Shown one piece after another: positions 8,944 to 15,659 of a stretch of 64,000 bases of DNA. The stretch is from assembly GCF_026342405.1 (NCBI RefSeq), contig NZ_JAPEMU010000001.1, positions 4,774,001 to 4,838,000 on the forward strand. The letters run 5' to 3'. The notes under the pieces are model-generated. The model made no database searches. It saw nothing but the letters and a program-made list of their open reading frames with translations, and was not told the origin of the DNA. Both the position numbers and the translations under genes were made by a program. The number at the start of each line of letters is the position of its first letter. Position 1 is the first letter of the stretch. The DNA comes from Kitasatospora sp. NBC_00240. GTDB taxonomy: Bacteria > Actinomycetota > Actinomycetes > Streptomycetales > Streptomycetaceae.

Positions 8944-9011
8944 GCAGCGACGATACGCGCGCAAATCGGCGGTGCTTCGAACCGCCCGTGAGACGGCACG
9001 GGCAGGTCGGC

Positions 9012-9017
9012 TAGCGT
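9012..9017 (+). promoter_or_regulatory. -10 element of a leaderless transcript
   Basis: TAGCGT lies six bases before the ATG at 9024, so transcription is expected to start at or within a base of the start codon. The divergent gene at 8943 has the same arrangement, which puts two leaderless promoters back to back within 80 bases. Confidence 0.55.
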
Positions 9018-9023
9018 GGCGCC

Positions 9024-9338
9024 ATGGGCACGTCGAGCAGGCGAGAACTGGCCGCGTTGGTCGATGAGGCGACGGTCGACACCTACGACGAGCACGAGCA
9101 GGTGTCGGCTCTGTTCACCGCCGTCGAGGAGAACCTGGCGGTGCCGTTCGGCACTTTGGTGCTGGGCGTCGAGGTGACCGTGGGCGGCGTCGACCTGTCG
9201 CGGGACGGAAGGATCGTCGCCCTGTGCACCCGTGACGGATTCCGGCAGACGATCGGGCTGCTGGACCTTCCACTGCCGGACCCGGCTCCGGCCGGAGCGG
9301 AGTGGGTCGAGGCATATCGCTACTACTGGGCGCAGTGA
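9024..9338 (+). CDS. Small conserved acidic protein
   Basis: A 104-residue acidic protein: DEATVDTYDEHEQVSALF, then NLAVPFGTLVLGVEVTVGG, DGRIVALCTRDG and an aromatic end (VEAYRYYWAQ). From memory this resembles a small actinobacterial family labelled 'calcium-binding protein' in databases, but I see no canonical EF-hand loop. No signal peptide or membrane segment, so cytosolic. Its stop overlaps a GTG of the next frame (GTGA) and the next gene starts 33 bases later, suggesting an operon. It is probably leaderless (TAGCGT six bases upstream). Confidence 0.75.
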   Translation: MGTSSRRELAALVDEATVDTYDEHEQVSALFTAVEENLAVPFGTLVLGVEVTVGGVDLSRDGRIVALCTRDGFRQTIGLLDLPLPDPAPAGAEWVEAYRYYWAQ

Positions 9339-9370
9339 GCGTCGGCGCCTTCAAGACCGAGAGGGCTCGC

Positions 9371-9766
9371 ATGACTGCTGCTGTACGGAGCGAGGACGAG
9401 GCGTCGTTGCGAGGCCTGATCGAGCGATGTTCCGAACTGAAGGGCGAACTCGTCGCCTTCGCGCGGAGCGCGCGCTTCGACCGGTGGTTGACTCCCCTCC
9501 TGCTGGAGGGCGCGGGCCCTGAGCGGCTGCTGGATGAGGGTGAGGCAATCCGGATCACCGACCATTTCATCCTGCGGTACCGCTTGCCGGACGGTTCGAC
9601 CGTGGTGGACCGGTTCGTCGCCGGGCGGCGGGACCTGACCGAAGCCGGTGCCACCGCCGCGTCGCGGTTCAAGCGGTCCGACCGGCAACACCCGTCGCAA
9701 CGACCGAAGCTGACGGGCTCGGCCGGGAGGGAAACCCGTTACCGGTGCGGGAACGGCCCCTTGTAA
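9371..9766 (+). CDS. Hypothetical protein, probably 3'-truncated
   Basis: The ATG at 9371 follows GAGAGGG by five bases; a GTG at 9335 overlapping the previous stop is an alternative. The first ~95 residues look like real protein (GLIERCSELKGELVAFARS, RFVAGRRDLTEAG). After that the frame becomes a basic, low-information stretch (SRFKRSDRQHPSQRPKLTGS). From memory, homologues that follow the same small acidic gene continue for several hundred residues after the DLTEA segment. I therefore read this as the N-terminal remnant of a larger gene, broken near 9655. Function unknown. Confidence 0.5.
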   Translation: MTAAVRSEDEASLRGLIERCSELKGELVAFARSARFDRWLTPLLLEGAGPERLLDEGEAIRITDHFILRYRLPDGSTVVDRFVAGRRDLTEAGATAASRFKRSDRQHPSQRPKLTGSAGRETRYRCGNGPL

Positions 9767-9816
9767 GGTGACCCCGCCATTGGGGCGATTGTCAGACTTT
9801 CAAATATGGGGGACCG

Positions 9817-12558
9817 GTGCACAACCGCCGTCTCGTTGCGACCTCTGCGGCTCTCGCCGCCGGGCTCGCCTTCCTGCCGGGGCAGGCGTACGCCGCCGAC
9901 CCGGCCCCGAACGCCGTACCGGCTCCCGCGCCCAGCGGGTGGGAGCTGCCGGACGCCAAGACGTTCACCAGCCCGGCGGGCAACTCGTACCGGGTGCAGG
10001 GCCAGGCCGCGGTTGCCGCCCGGTCCGCCGCCGCGCCGTCCACCGGCCGGACCGTCTACGTGCTCACCCGCACCACCTGCACCTCCGACACCGGGACGGG
10101 CACCCAGGCGGCGCCGTTCTGCACCCTGCAGCACGGCGTGGACGCGGCCGCCCCCGGCGACACCGTCCGGGTCGACGGGAAGGACGAGGGGATCAGCCCG
10201 CCGCGCACCGCGGAGAACGTGGTCGTCCACACCTCCGGGCTGACCATCACCGGCGGAACCAACGCCCCGCGGATCGACGGGGACAACACCGGCTCCACCA
10301 AGCCCGGGCTGACCCTGGACGGGGTGAGCGATGTGACGATCAGCCACCTCACGGTCCTGACCGCCGGCGTGCCGGCCGCACTGACCGTCAAGGGTTCCAG
10401 CCGGATCACCCTCGACTCCGTCAACGTCGGCGCGTACGGCACCGCCGTGGCCGTCGACGGCGCGTCCGACACGGTCGCCGTCACCCGGTCGCACGTCGCA
10501 CTGTTCAGCGCCGGTGCCACGGCGATCTCCGTGGCCGCCGGGGCGAAGGGCGTCACGCTGGCCGGCAACCTGATCGGCGCCTCGGGCATCACCAACTCCG
10601 GAACGTACGAGCAGCAGATCAGTGGCATCACCGCGACCGGGGTGCAGGGCCTGAACATCACCGGCAACACCGTCCAGCGCGGCTGCCTCCCCGGGATCGT
10701 GGTCGACGGCGCCTCGACGGCCGTGTCGATCCAGAACAACCTGCTGGTCGAGACCGAGAACGCGGCCGCCTGCGACGCCGGCCGGCCCGCCGTGACGGTC
10801 TCGGCCGAGTCCGCCCCGGCGACCACCACCGACTACAACGACTTCTACACCGCGTCCGCCACCGGCGCCGGGCCCTACCAGTGGGCCGGCACCGCGTACC
10901 CGACCGTCGCCGTCTTCCGGGCCGCGCAGACGCAGGGCGCGCACGACACCGTCGAACCCGTCGCGCCGCAGCCGGTCAACAACGGTGCGGACTGGGGCGT
11001 CGCCTACGCCCTGCAGGCCGGCTCCGCCGCGATCGGCACCGCCAACCAGTCCGCGCCCGGCGCGCTGACCACCGACTACTTCGGCCACGGCCCGATGTCC
11101 GACCGCGGCGCGGTCAGGTTCCGGAGCAACAACCCCGGCTTCGCGATGGCGCTGACCGCCAAGAACTCCAGCGCGTTCGGCATCTCGCTGAAGCTGGACG
11201 TGACCACCCTGCCGGTCGCCCAGGACATCTACGTCGAATGGGGCGACGGCGCCACCGACGTCCTCAACTTCTACGGCGACAAGCCGGTGACGACGACGGC
11301 GGGTCACAGCTACCAGAAGCTCGGCGACTACACGATCACGGTCACCGACTACGAGAAGACCGGCAACACCATCCGCAACACGGTGAAGGTCTCCACCCTC
11401 GGCTCGCAGTACACCGCGTACGGCCCGAAGCGGCTGCTGGACAGCCGGGACGGCACCGGTCTCGCGGCGGCCGGCCGGATCCCGGCGTACGGGACGGTCA
11501 AGCTGAAGGTCGGCGGCGCGGGCGGCGTCCCGGCCGACGCCACCGCCGCGGTGCTCAACCTGACCGTGACCGGTCCGGCCGCCGAGGGCCACATCACGGC
11601 GTACCCGGACGGCGGGCAGCCGCCGACCACCTCGAACGTCAACTACCGGGCCGGGCAGACCGTGCCGAACCTGGTGATGGTGCCGATCGGCGCCAACGGC
11701 TACGTCGACCTGTACAACGGCAGCTGGGGCACCACCGACCTGATCGCCGACATCACCGGCTACTTCACCCCGACGGCCGCGGCCGGCTTCACGCCCGTGG
11801 GCCCGAGCCGGCTGGTCGACACCCGGGACGGCACCGGCGCCCCGCGCAACCAGATCCCCGGCCGCAGCTCGATCCCGGTGCAGATCGCCGGCGCCACCCC
11901 CGGCCTGCCGGGCGCCGGCATCACCGCGGTCGCGCTGAACGTCACCGTCACCAACCCGCACCAGGACGGCCACTTGATCGTCTACCCGAGCGGGCAGGCC
12001 GTGCCCACGGCGTCCAACCTGAACTTCACCGCCGGGCAGACCGTGGCCAACTCGGTCGTCGTCCCGGTCGGCGCGGACGGCCGGGTCCAGGTGTTCAACG
12101 GCGCCTGGGCCGGGACCGACGTGATCGTCGACGTGGTCGGCTACTACAGCACCTCCGAGAAGGGCGCGTTCATCCCGGTCGACCCGGAGCGGCTGATCGA
12201 CACCCGTGACCCGGCGACCTGGGGCGGCGGCCCGCTGAAGGGCCGCTACTACGCCTACCTGCCGATGACCACGCGCACCGACATCCCGGCGTTCGTCTTC
12301 AACGCCACCGTCACCAACACCGGCGACGACGGCCACCTGACCGTCGCCTCCGACCCGAACACCCTGGCCGACTACAAGGGCGGCTACCCGTATCCGGTGT
12401 ACGCACCGAACACCTCCTCGCTGAACTGGCGGCGGGGCAGCACCGTGCCGAACCTGGTGCAGGTCGCGCCGGGCCGGGGCCTGATCGACTTCTTCAACGA
12501 GAGCGACGGCAACATCGACCTGGTCGTCGACATCTTCGGCTACTACCAGAACGACTGA
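9817..12558 (+). CDS. Secreted beta-helix/PKD protein with three C-terminal surface repeats
   Basis: A 913-residue exported protein. It starts at a GTG four bases after GGGGGA and has a Sec signal (LVATSAALAAGLAFLPGQAYA|AD). Residues ~70-440 are a right-handed parallel beta-helix of pectate-lyase type, entered by a CTSDTGTGTQAAPFCTLQHGV segment common to DUF1565-like proteins. A PKD-like domain follows (YVEWGDGATD, TTTAGHSYQKLGDYTITVTD, ~465-530). Three repeats of ~125 residues end the protein, each opening RL(L/V/I)D(S/T)R and closing D-I/V-G-Y-F/Y, at about 535, 662 and 789. It is likely a carbohydrate-binding or adhesive cell-surface protein; no catalytic residues could be assigned. Confidence 0.85.
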   Translation: MHNRRLVATSAALAAGLAFLPGQAYAADPAPNAVPAPAPSGWELPDAKTFTSPAGNSYRVQGQAAVAARSAAAPSTGRTVYVLTRTTCTSDTGTGTQAAPFCTLQHGVDAAAPGDTVRVDGKDEGISPPRTAENVVVHTSGLTITGGTNAPRIDGDNTGSTKPGLTLDGVSDVTISHLTVLTAGVPAALTVKGSSRITLDSVNVGAYGTAVAVDGASDTVAVTRSHVALFSAGATAISVAAGAKGVTLAGNLIGASGITNSGTYEQQISGITATGVQGLNITGNTVQRGCLPGIVVDGASTAVSIQNNLLVETENAAACDAGRPAVTVSAESAPATTTDYNDFYTASATGAGPYQWAGTAYPTVAVFRAAQTQGAHDTVEPVAPQPVNNGADWGVAYALQAGSAAIGTANQSAPGALTTDYFGHGPMSDRGAVRFRSNNPGFAMALTAKNSSAFGISLKLDVTTLPVAQDIYVEWGDGATDVLNFYGDKPVTTTAGHSYQKLGDYTITVTDYEKTGNTIRNTVKVSTLGSQYTAYGPKRLLDSRDGTGLAAAGRIPAYGTVKLKVGGAGGVPADATAAVLNLTVTGPAAEGHITAYPDGGQPPTTSNVNYRAGQTVPNLVMVPIGANGYVDLYNGSWGTTDLIADITGYFTPTAAAGFTPVGPSRLVDTRDGTGAPRNQIPGRSSIPVQIAGATPGLPGAGITAVALNVTVTNPHQDGHLIVYPSGQAVPTASNLNFTAGQTVANSVVVPVGADGRVQVFNGAWAGTDVIVDVVGYYSTSEKGAFIPVDPERLIDTRDPATWGGGPLKGRYYAYLPMTTRTDIPAFVFNATVTNTGDDGHLTVASDPNTLADYKGGYPYPVYAPNTSSLNWRRGSTVPNLVQVAPGRGLIDFFNESDGNIDLVVDIFGYYQND

Positions 12559-12613
12559 CGTACTCTCAGTCCCTTGCCGCCGGCCGATGGCCGACCGGGG
12601 CGGGGACGACGCC

Positions 12614-12687
12614 GAGAGGTGCCTGCTGTGCCTCGGACGACGGAAGCTCCCGATGCTTCCGGCCGGCCGGCACGCAAGGCACCTCTC
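12614..12687. terminator. Nested inverted repeat after the secreted protein
   Basis: Perfect 11-base outer arms (12614-12624 GAGAGGTGCCT and 12677-12687) enclose a 7-base inner hairpin (12641-12647 / 12655-12661, CGGAAGC). It begins 56 bases after the stop at 12558, so it may terminate that transcript; an attenuator or remnant of an element is also possible. The remaining gap to the IS at 12818 shows no gene. Confidence 0.45.
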
Positions 12688-12827
12688 TCGCGTCGCTCTC
12701 CGACACGCCGCCCGGGCCGCCGCGCACACGGCCCTCCGGCGGCCCCGGGCGGCCTGGCCGGCCCAGACCCCATGGCACCGGGGGGCCGGCCGGGCCTCGG
12801 CCGTCGGGCAGGCGCTAGAGCACGTCT

Positions 12828-13340
12828 TCAAAGGTTGATCCAGAGCAGGGTTGAGGCGAGAGTGACGGCGGCCTGGTAGGACTCGCGGGTCTGGTCGTAG
12901 CGGGTTGCTATGCCGCGGTACTGCTTGAGCCGGTTGAAGCAGCGTTCGACTGTGTTCCGGTGGGTGTACTTCTCCCTGTCGAAACCGGGCGGCCGTCCGC
13001 CGTGTCGTCCCCTTCGGCGGCGGCCGGCTGCCTGGTCAGCGCGTTCCGGGATGGTGTGGGCGATGCCGCGCCGACGGAGGTAGGTACGGATGGCGCGGGA
13101 GCTGTAGCCCTTGTCGCCCAGGACGTGGTCGGGGCGGGTGCGCGGGCGGCCCGCCCCGAGGCGGGGCACGCGGATGTCGGCCATGACCTGTTCGAAGCGC
13201 GTGCAGTCGTTGACGTTCCCGCCGGTGACCACCAGGCCCAGTGGGCGTCCCCGCCCGTCGCAGGCGAGGTGGAGCTTCGTGGTCAGTCCGCCCCGGGATC
13301 GACCGAGGGCGTGATCATCCGCTTTGTCCCAGTCGGGAGC
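12828..13340 (-). CDS. IS5-family transposase, second frame (orfB)
   Basis: About 170 residues read in the -1 frame relative to orfA. HALGRSRGGLTTKLHL opens the RNase H-like core, VLGDKGYSSRAIRTYL carries the second Asp and NTVERCFNRLKQYRGIATRYD the Glu of the DDE triad, with the helical end AVTLASTLLWINL. It has no good start of its own, so it is most likely made as a fusion with orfA by programmed -1 frameshifting on the A/G run at 13348-13340. The stop lies inside the left terminal inverted repeat region. Confidence 0.85.
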   Translation of the reverse strand, partial: APDWDKADDHALGRSRGGLTTKLHLACDGRGRPLGLVVTGGNVNDCTRFEQVMADIRVPRLGAGRPRTRPDHVLGDKGYSSRAIRTYLRRRGIAHTIPERADQAAGRRRRGRHGGRPPGFDREKYTHRNTVERCFNRLKQYRGIATRYDQTRESYQAAVTLASTLLWINL

Positions 13341-13693
13341 CCCCCTTTGCGGCCGCCGGCCGCGTGCTGGTGGGCACGGGCGATCGTGGAGTCGACCGAC
13401 ACCAGCCAGTCGATGTCTCCGGCCGCGTCCTTCTCCGCCTGGATCGAGCGCAGCATCCGGGTGAAGGTCCCGTCCAAGGCCCACCTGCGGAAACGCGTGT
13501 ACAGGCTCTGCCACGAGCCGTACCGCTCCGGCACGTCCCGCCACGCCGAGCCGGTCCGCAGCTTCCACACGATCCCGTTCAGCACCATCCGGTCGTCCGC
13601 CCGAGGCCGTCCCGTCCCCGCTCGCGGCAGGAGACGGGACAGCACCTCCCACTCCACGTCCGACAGCTCATGACGACGAATCACGACCAACAT
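13283..13693 (-). CDS. IS5-family transposase, first frame (orfA)
   Basis: 136 residues. The N-terminus (LSDVEWEVLSRLLPR, RMVLNGIVWKLRTGSAWRDVPERYG) is the DUF4096-type DNA-binding region of IS5 transposases. The segment WLVSVDSTIARAHQHA carries the first Asp of the DDE triad. Translation in this frame alone ends shortly after GRKGG, without the rest of the catalytic domain. A run AAAGGGGGG at 13348-13340 sits where the frame must change to join the second half; a -1 shift there gives RKGG followed by APDWDKADD. Confidence 0.88.
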   Translation of the reverse strand: MLVVIRRHELSDVEWEVLSRLLPRAGTGRPRADDRMVLNGIVWKLRTGSAWRDVPERYGSWQSLYTRFRRWALDGTFTRMLRSIQAEKDAAGDIDWLVSVDSTIARAHQHAAGGRKGGLPTGTKRMITPSVDPGAD

Positions 13694-13729
13694 GATCGCT
13701 CATCAGCCCATCGCCTTTGAAGACGCGCT

Positions 13730-14332
13730 CTAGCTCGCGGCGTACGAGCGGTCGCGTCGGGCGTCGTGGAGGACGACTCCCCACCACAGGAGCTGGTCGA
13801 GCATGACCTTGGCGGCGCCCTCGGGGCCCTCGGGGGCGTGCAGGGTGCCCTCCGGGGAGAAGAGCTCGTAGTAGCGGGGGAACGAGACGTAGTCGCGGAC
13901 CGTGTGCGCCTGCAACTCGTTGAAAACCTGGCGCAGTTGCTCGATGGCCAGGAGGCCGCCGCTGGCCCCGCTGTAGCCGACGAAACCGATCGGCTTGGCC
14001 TGCCACTCGGCGTGGTGCCAGTCGATGGCGGCCTTCAGCGCGGCCGGGAAACTGCGGTTGTAGTCCGGCGTCACGACGACGATCGCGTCGGCCGCCGCGA
14101 GCGCCCGGGTCAGGGCGGCCGCCCCGGCGGGGCGGATCGGGTCGGCCTGCATCGCCGGTGACAGCGAAGGTAGTTCGAGCGGCAGGTCGACGGTGGCCAG
14201 ATCGATCGCGTCCACCGTGAACCGACCGTGCTGCCGGGCCTGTTCGGCGAACCAGTTCGCGACCACCGGGCCGAACCGGCCTTCCCGGACGCTCCCGGTG
14301 ATCACGACGAGGTTGAGCTGCTGGCTGGACAT
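13730..14332 (-). CDS. NADPH-dependent FMN reductase
   Basis: A 200-residue flavodoxin-fold enzyme (MSSQQLNLVVITGSVREGRFG). The phosphate-binding loop GSVREGRFGP, the VVTPDYNRSFPAALKAAIDW block and KPIGFVGYSGASGG are characteristic of the FMN_red family, which reduces FMN or quinones with NAD(P)H. The ATG at 14332 has no other in-frame start nearby; the much longer open frame upstream is the antisense of the regulator gene. It is divergent from the MmyB-type regulator at 14498, which very likely controls it. The stop codon is shared with the end of the IS (see mobile element). Confidence 0.9.
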   Translation of the reverse strand: MSSQQLNLVVITGSVREGRFGPVVANWFAEQARQHGRFTVDAIDLATVDLPLELPSLSPAMQADPIRPAGAAALTRALAAADAIVVVTPDYNRSFPAALKAAIDWHHAEWQAKPIGFVGYSGASGGLLAIEQLRQVFNELQAHTVRDYVSFPRYYELFSPEGTLHAPEGPEGAAKVMLDQLLWWGVVLHDARRDRSYAAS

Positions 14333-14485
14333 GACTGTGCTCCTGATGCGGATCCGGATGTGGCTGCGGGCTGCCGGGGTGGCCCCCGTGGGGTGCGAAC
14401 TCCAAACTGGCGCGCCGGCGCCGCGGGAGGAAGGCCGGGCCGAGGCTGGTAGTGGCAGGGCCACGACCCGGCGGAGCCGGGCTGT

Positions 14486-14498
14486 TAGGTTCGGCGGG
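14486..14498 (+). promoter_or_regulatory. -10 element, leaderless promoter of the MmyB-type gene
   Basis: TAGGTT (14486-14491) is followed by six bases and the GTG start at 14498. The 165-base gap to the divergent FMN reductase must also hold that gene's promoter and the regulator's operator; GC-rich palindromic sequence at about 14409-14425 (GGCGCGCC and CCGGCGCCG) is a candidate. Confidence 0.5.
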
Positions 14499-15355
14499 TG
14501 AGCGACAACGAGCTGGGACTGTTCCTGCGCCTGCGCCGTGAAGCCGTCGCACCGGCGCAGGTAGGGCTCCCCGCCGGCCCCCGCCGCCGTACGCCGGGGC
14601 TCCGCCGGGCGGAGCTGGCGACGCTCGCCGGGGTCAGCGTCGAGTACGTCACGCGACTCGAACAGGGGCGGGACCGGCGGCCGTCCGCAGAGGTGCTCTC
14701 GGCCCTGGCCGACGCGCTGCGGCTGACCACGGGCGAGCGGGTCCACGTGCACCGACTCGCCAAGGGGGCTGGTGGCGGGTTCAGTTGTACGGGGGGTGCG
14801 GCGCCGAACCGGGCGGTGCGTCCCACCGTACGGGCGCTGCTCGACCGTCTCGAACCCGCGCCTGCCGTGCTGGTCAACCGGCTGGGCGAGATGCTCGCCC
14901 GTACGGAGGGCTACCGGCGCCTGGCCGGGCCGGTCGGGCTGCTGGACGGCGTCCCGCCGAGCCTCGCCCGCTTCGTGTTCACCGACCCACGGGCGCGGGC
15001 CGTCTACCCGGACTGGGAGCACGTCGCCGACGAGCAGGTCGCCGCCCTGAAGCAGGGGCCCGGTCGGTCCGACCCCCATGTCGCGGCACTGATGGACGAG
15101 TTGACGGTCTCCGCCGGGGCGGACTTCACCGGACGGCTGGACCGCGTGCCGGGACTGCCCAGGCCGAGCGGAGTCACCAGGATGGTCCATCCGGCGACGG
15201 GGGAGCTTCGACTGGCGTACGAGATGCTCGAACTGGCCGCCGACGACGACCAACGCCTCGTCGTCCACCTGCCCGCGGACGAGGCGACCTCCGCCGCTCT
15301 CGACCGGCTCAGCGGCCGCCGGCCGGGTGCTCTACGAGCGGTCCGGGCCCGGTAG
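14498..15355 (+). CDS. MmyB-type helix-turn-helix transcriptional regulator
   Basis: 285 residues. An XRE-type HTH spans ~residues 5-75 (RRRTPGLRRAELATLAGVSVEYVTRLEQG), followed by the MmyB ligand-binding domain, a PAS-like fold thought to bind fatty acyl ligands in this family (VNRLGEMLARTEGYRRLAGP, VFTDPRARAVYPDWEHVA, TRMVHPATGELRLAYEML). Members usually sit next to, and repress, a divergent oxidoreductase; here the FMN reductase fits. The GTG start is set by the -10 six bases upstream. A second member of the family is at 40584. Confidence 0.9.
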   Translation: MSDNELGLFLRLRREAVAPAQVGLPAGPRRRTPGLRRAELATLAGVSVEYVTRLEQGRDRRPSAEVLSALADALRLTTGERVHVHRLAKGAGGGFSCTGGAAPNRAVRPTVRALLDRLEPAPAVLVNRLGEMLARTEGYRRLAGPVGLLDGVPPSLARFVFTDPRARAVYPDWEHVADEQVAALKQGPGRSDPHVAALMDELTVSAGADFTGRLDRVPGLPRPSGVTRMVHPATGELRLAYEMLELAADDDQRLVVHLPADEATSAALDRLSGRRPGALRAVRAR

Positions 15356-15507
15356 GGCGCCGACTGCTCCGGCGGGTGGAAGCTCGGGTCATGCCGGGCG
15401 AAACCCCTCGTCGGGGCACCGGTCGGGTGATGTCCGCCCATGGCCGGACAGTGGAGGTCAGCGGGTGTGGGGGCCCCGGGCCGAGCACCCGCTCCGAGTG
15501 GAAAACC

Positions 15508-15533
15508 GCTTGCGTACTGATGATATGAATCAG
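15508..15533 (+). promoter_or_regulatory. AT-rich imperfect palindrome upstream of the secreted repeat protein
   Basis: In the 304-base gap 15356-15659 the only AT-rich stretch is here. It contains the imperfect palindrome CTGATgatatgaATCAG (15517-15533) next to TTGCGT (15510-15515). It is a plausible promoter/operator for the gene at 15660. Nothing else is seen in the gap. Confidence 0.35.
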
Positions 15534-15659
15534 CAGCTGGTGCGTTCGGCCGGCCGGGGGGTCAAGTCGACGTGGCTGCGCGCTGCGCACCGTCGACGGC
15601 GAGGCCTGCCCCGGGCCGGCCCATCAGCACTCCGTCAACCTCACTCGCAGGAGTACCAG

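Larger units (their letters stand above)
12818..13730 (-). mobile_element. IS5-family insertion sequence, complete
   Basis: A 913-bp element bounded by 17-base terminal inverted repeats (12818-12834 GAGCACGTCTTCAAAGG and 13714-13730) with one mismatch. The flanks carry a TA duplication (12816-12817 and 13731-13732), normal for this family. Two overlapping frames encode the transposase. The right end abuts the stop codon of the FMN reductase gene: TA from the target plus G from the IS make TAG, and the uninterrupted site would also have read TAG. Both ends, the duplication and the coding frames appear intact, so the copy may be active. Confidence 0.9.

Noticed and set aside
9739..12831. Minus-strand open frame of 1,030 codons opposite the secreted beta-helix protein
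   Set aside because: Its product is Val/Gly/Arg/Asp-rich without domains and lies entirely antisense to a gene with signal peptide, PKD domain and repeats. It is the usual high-GC shadow frame.
12574..12879. Small plus-strand frames in the gap between the secreted protein and the IS
   Set aside because: They cross the IS boundary and the nested inverted repeat, lack ribosome sites and have random Arg/Pro composition.
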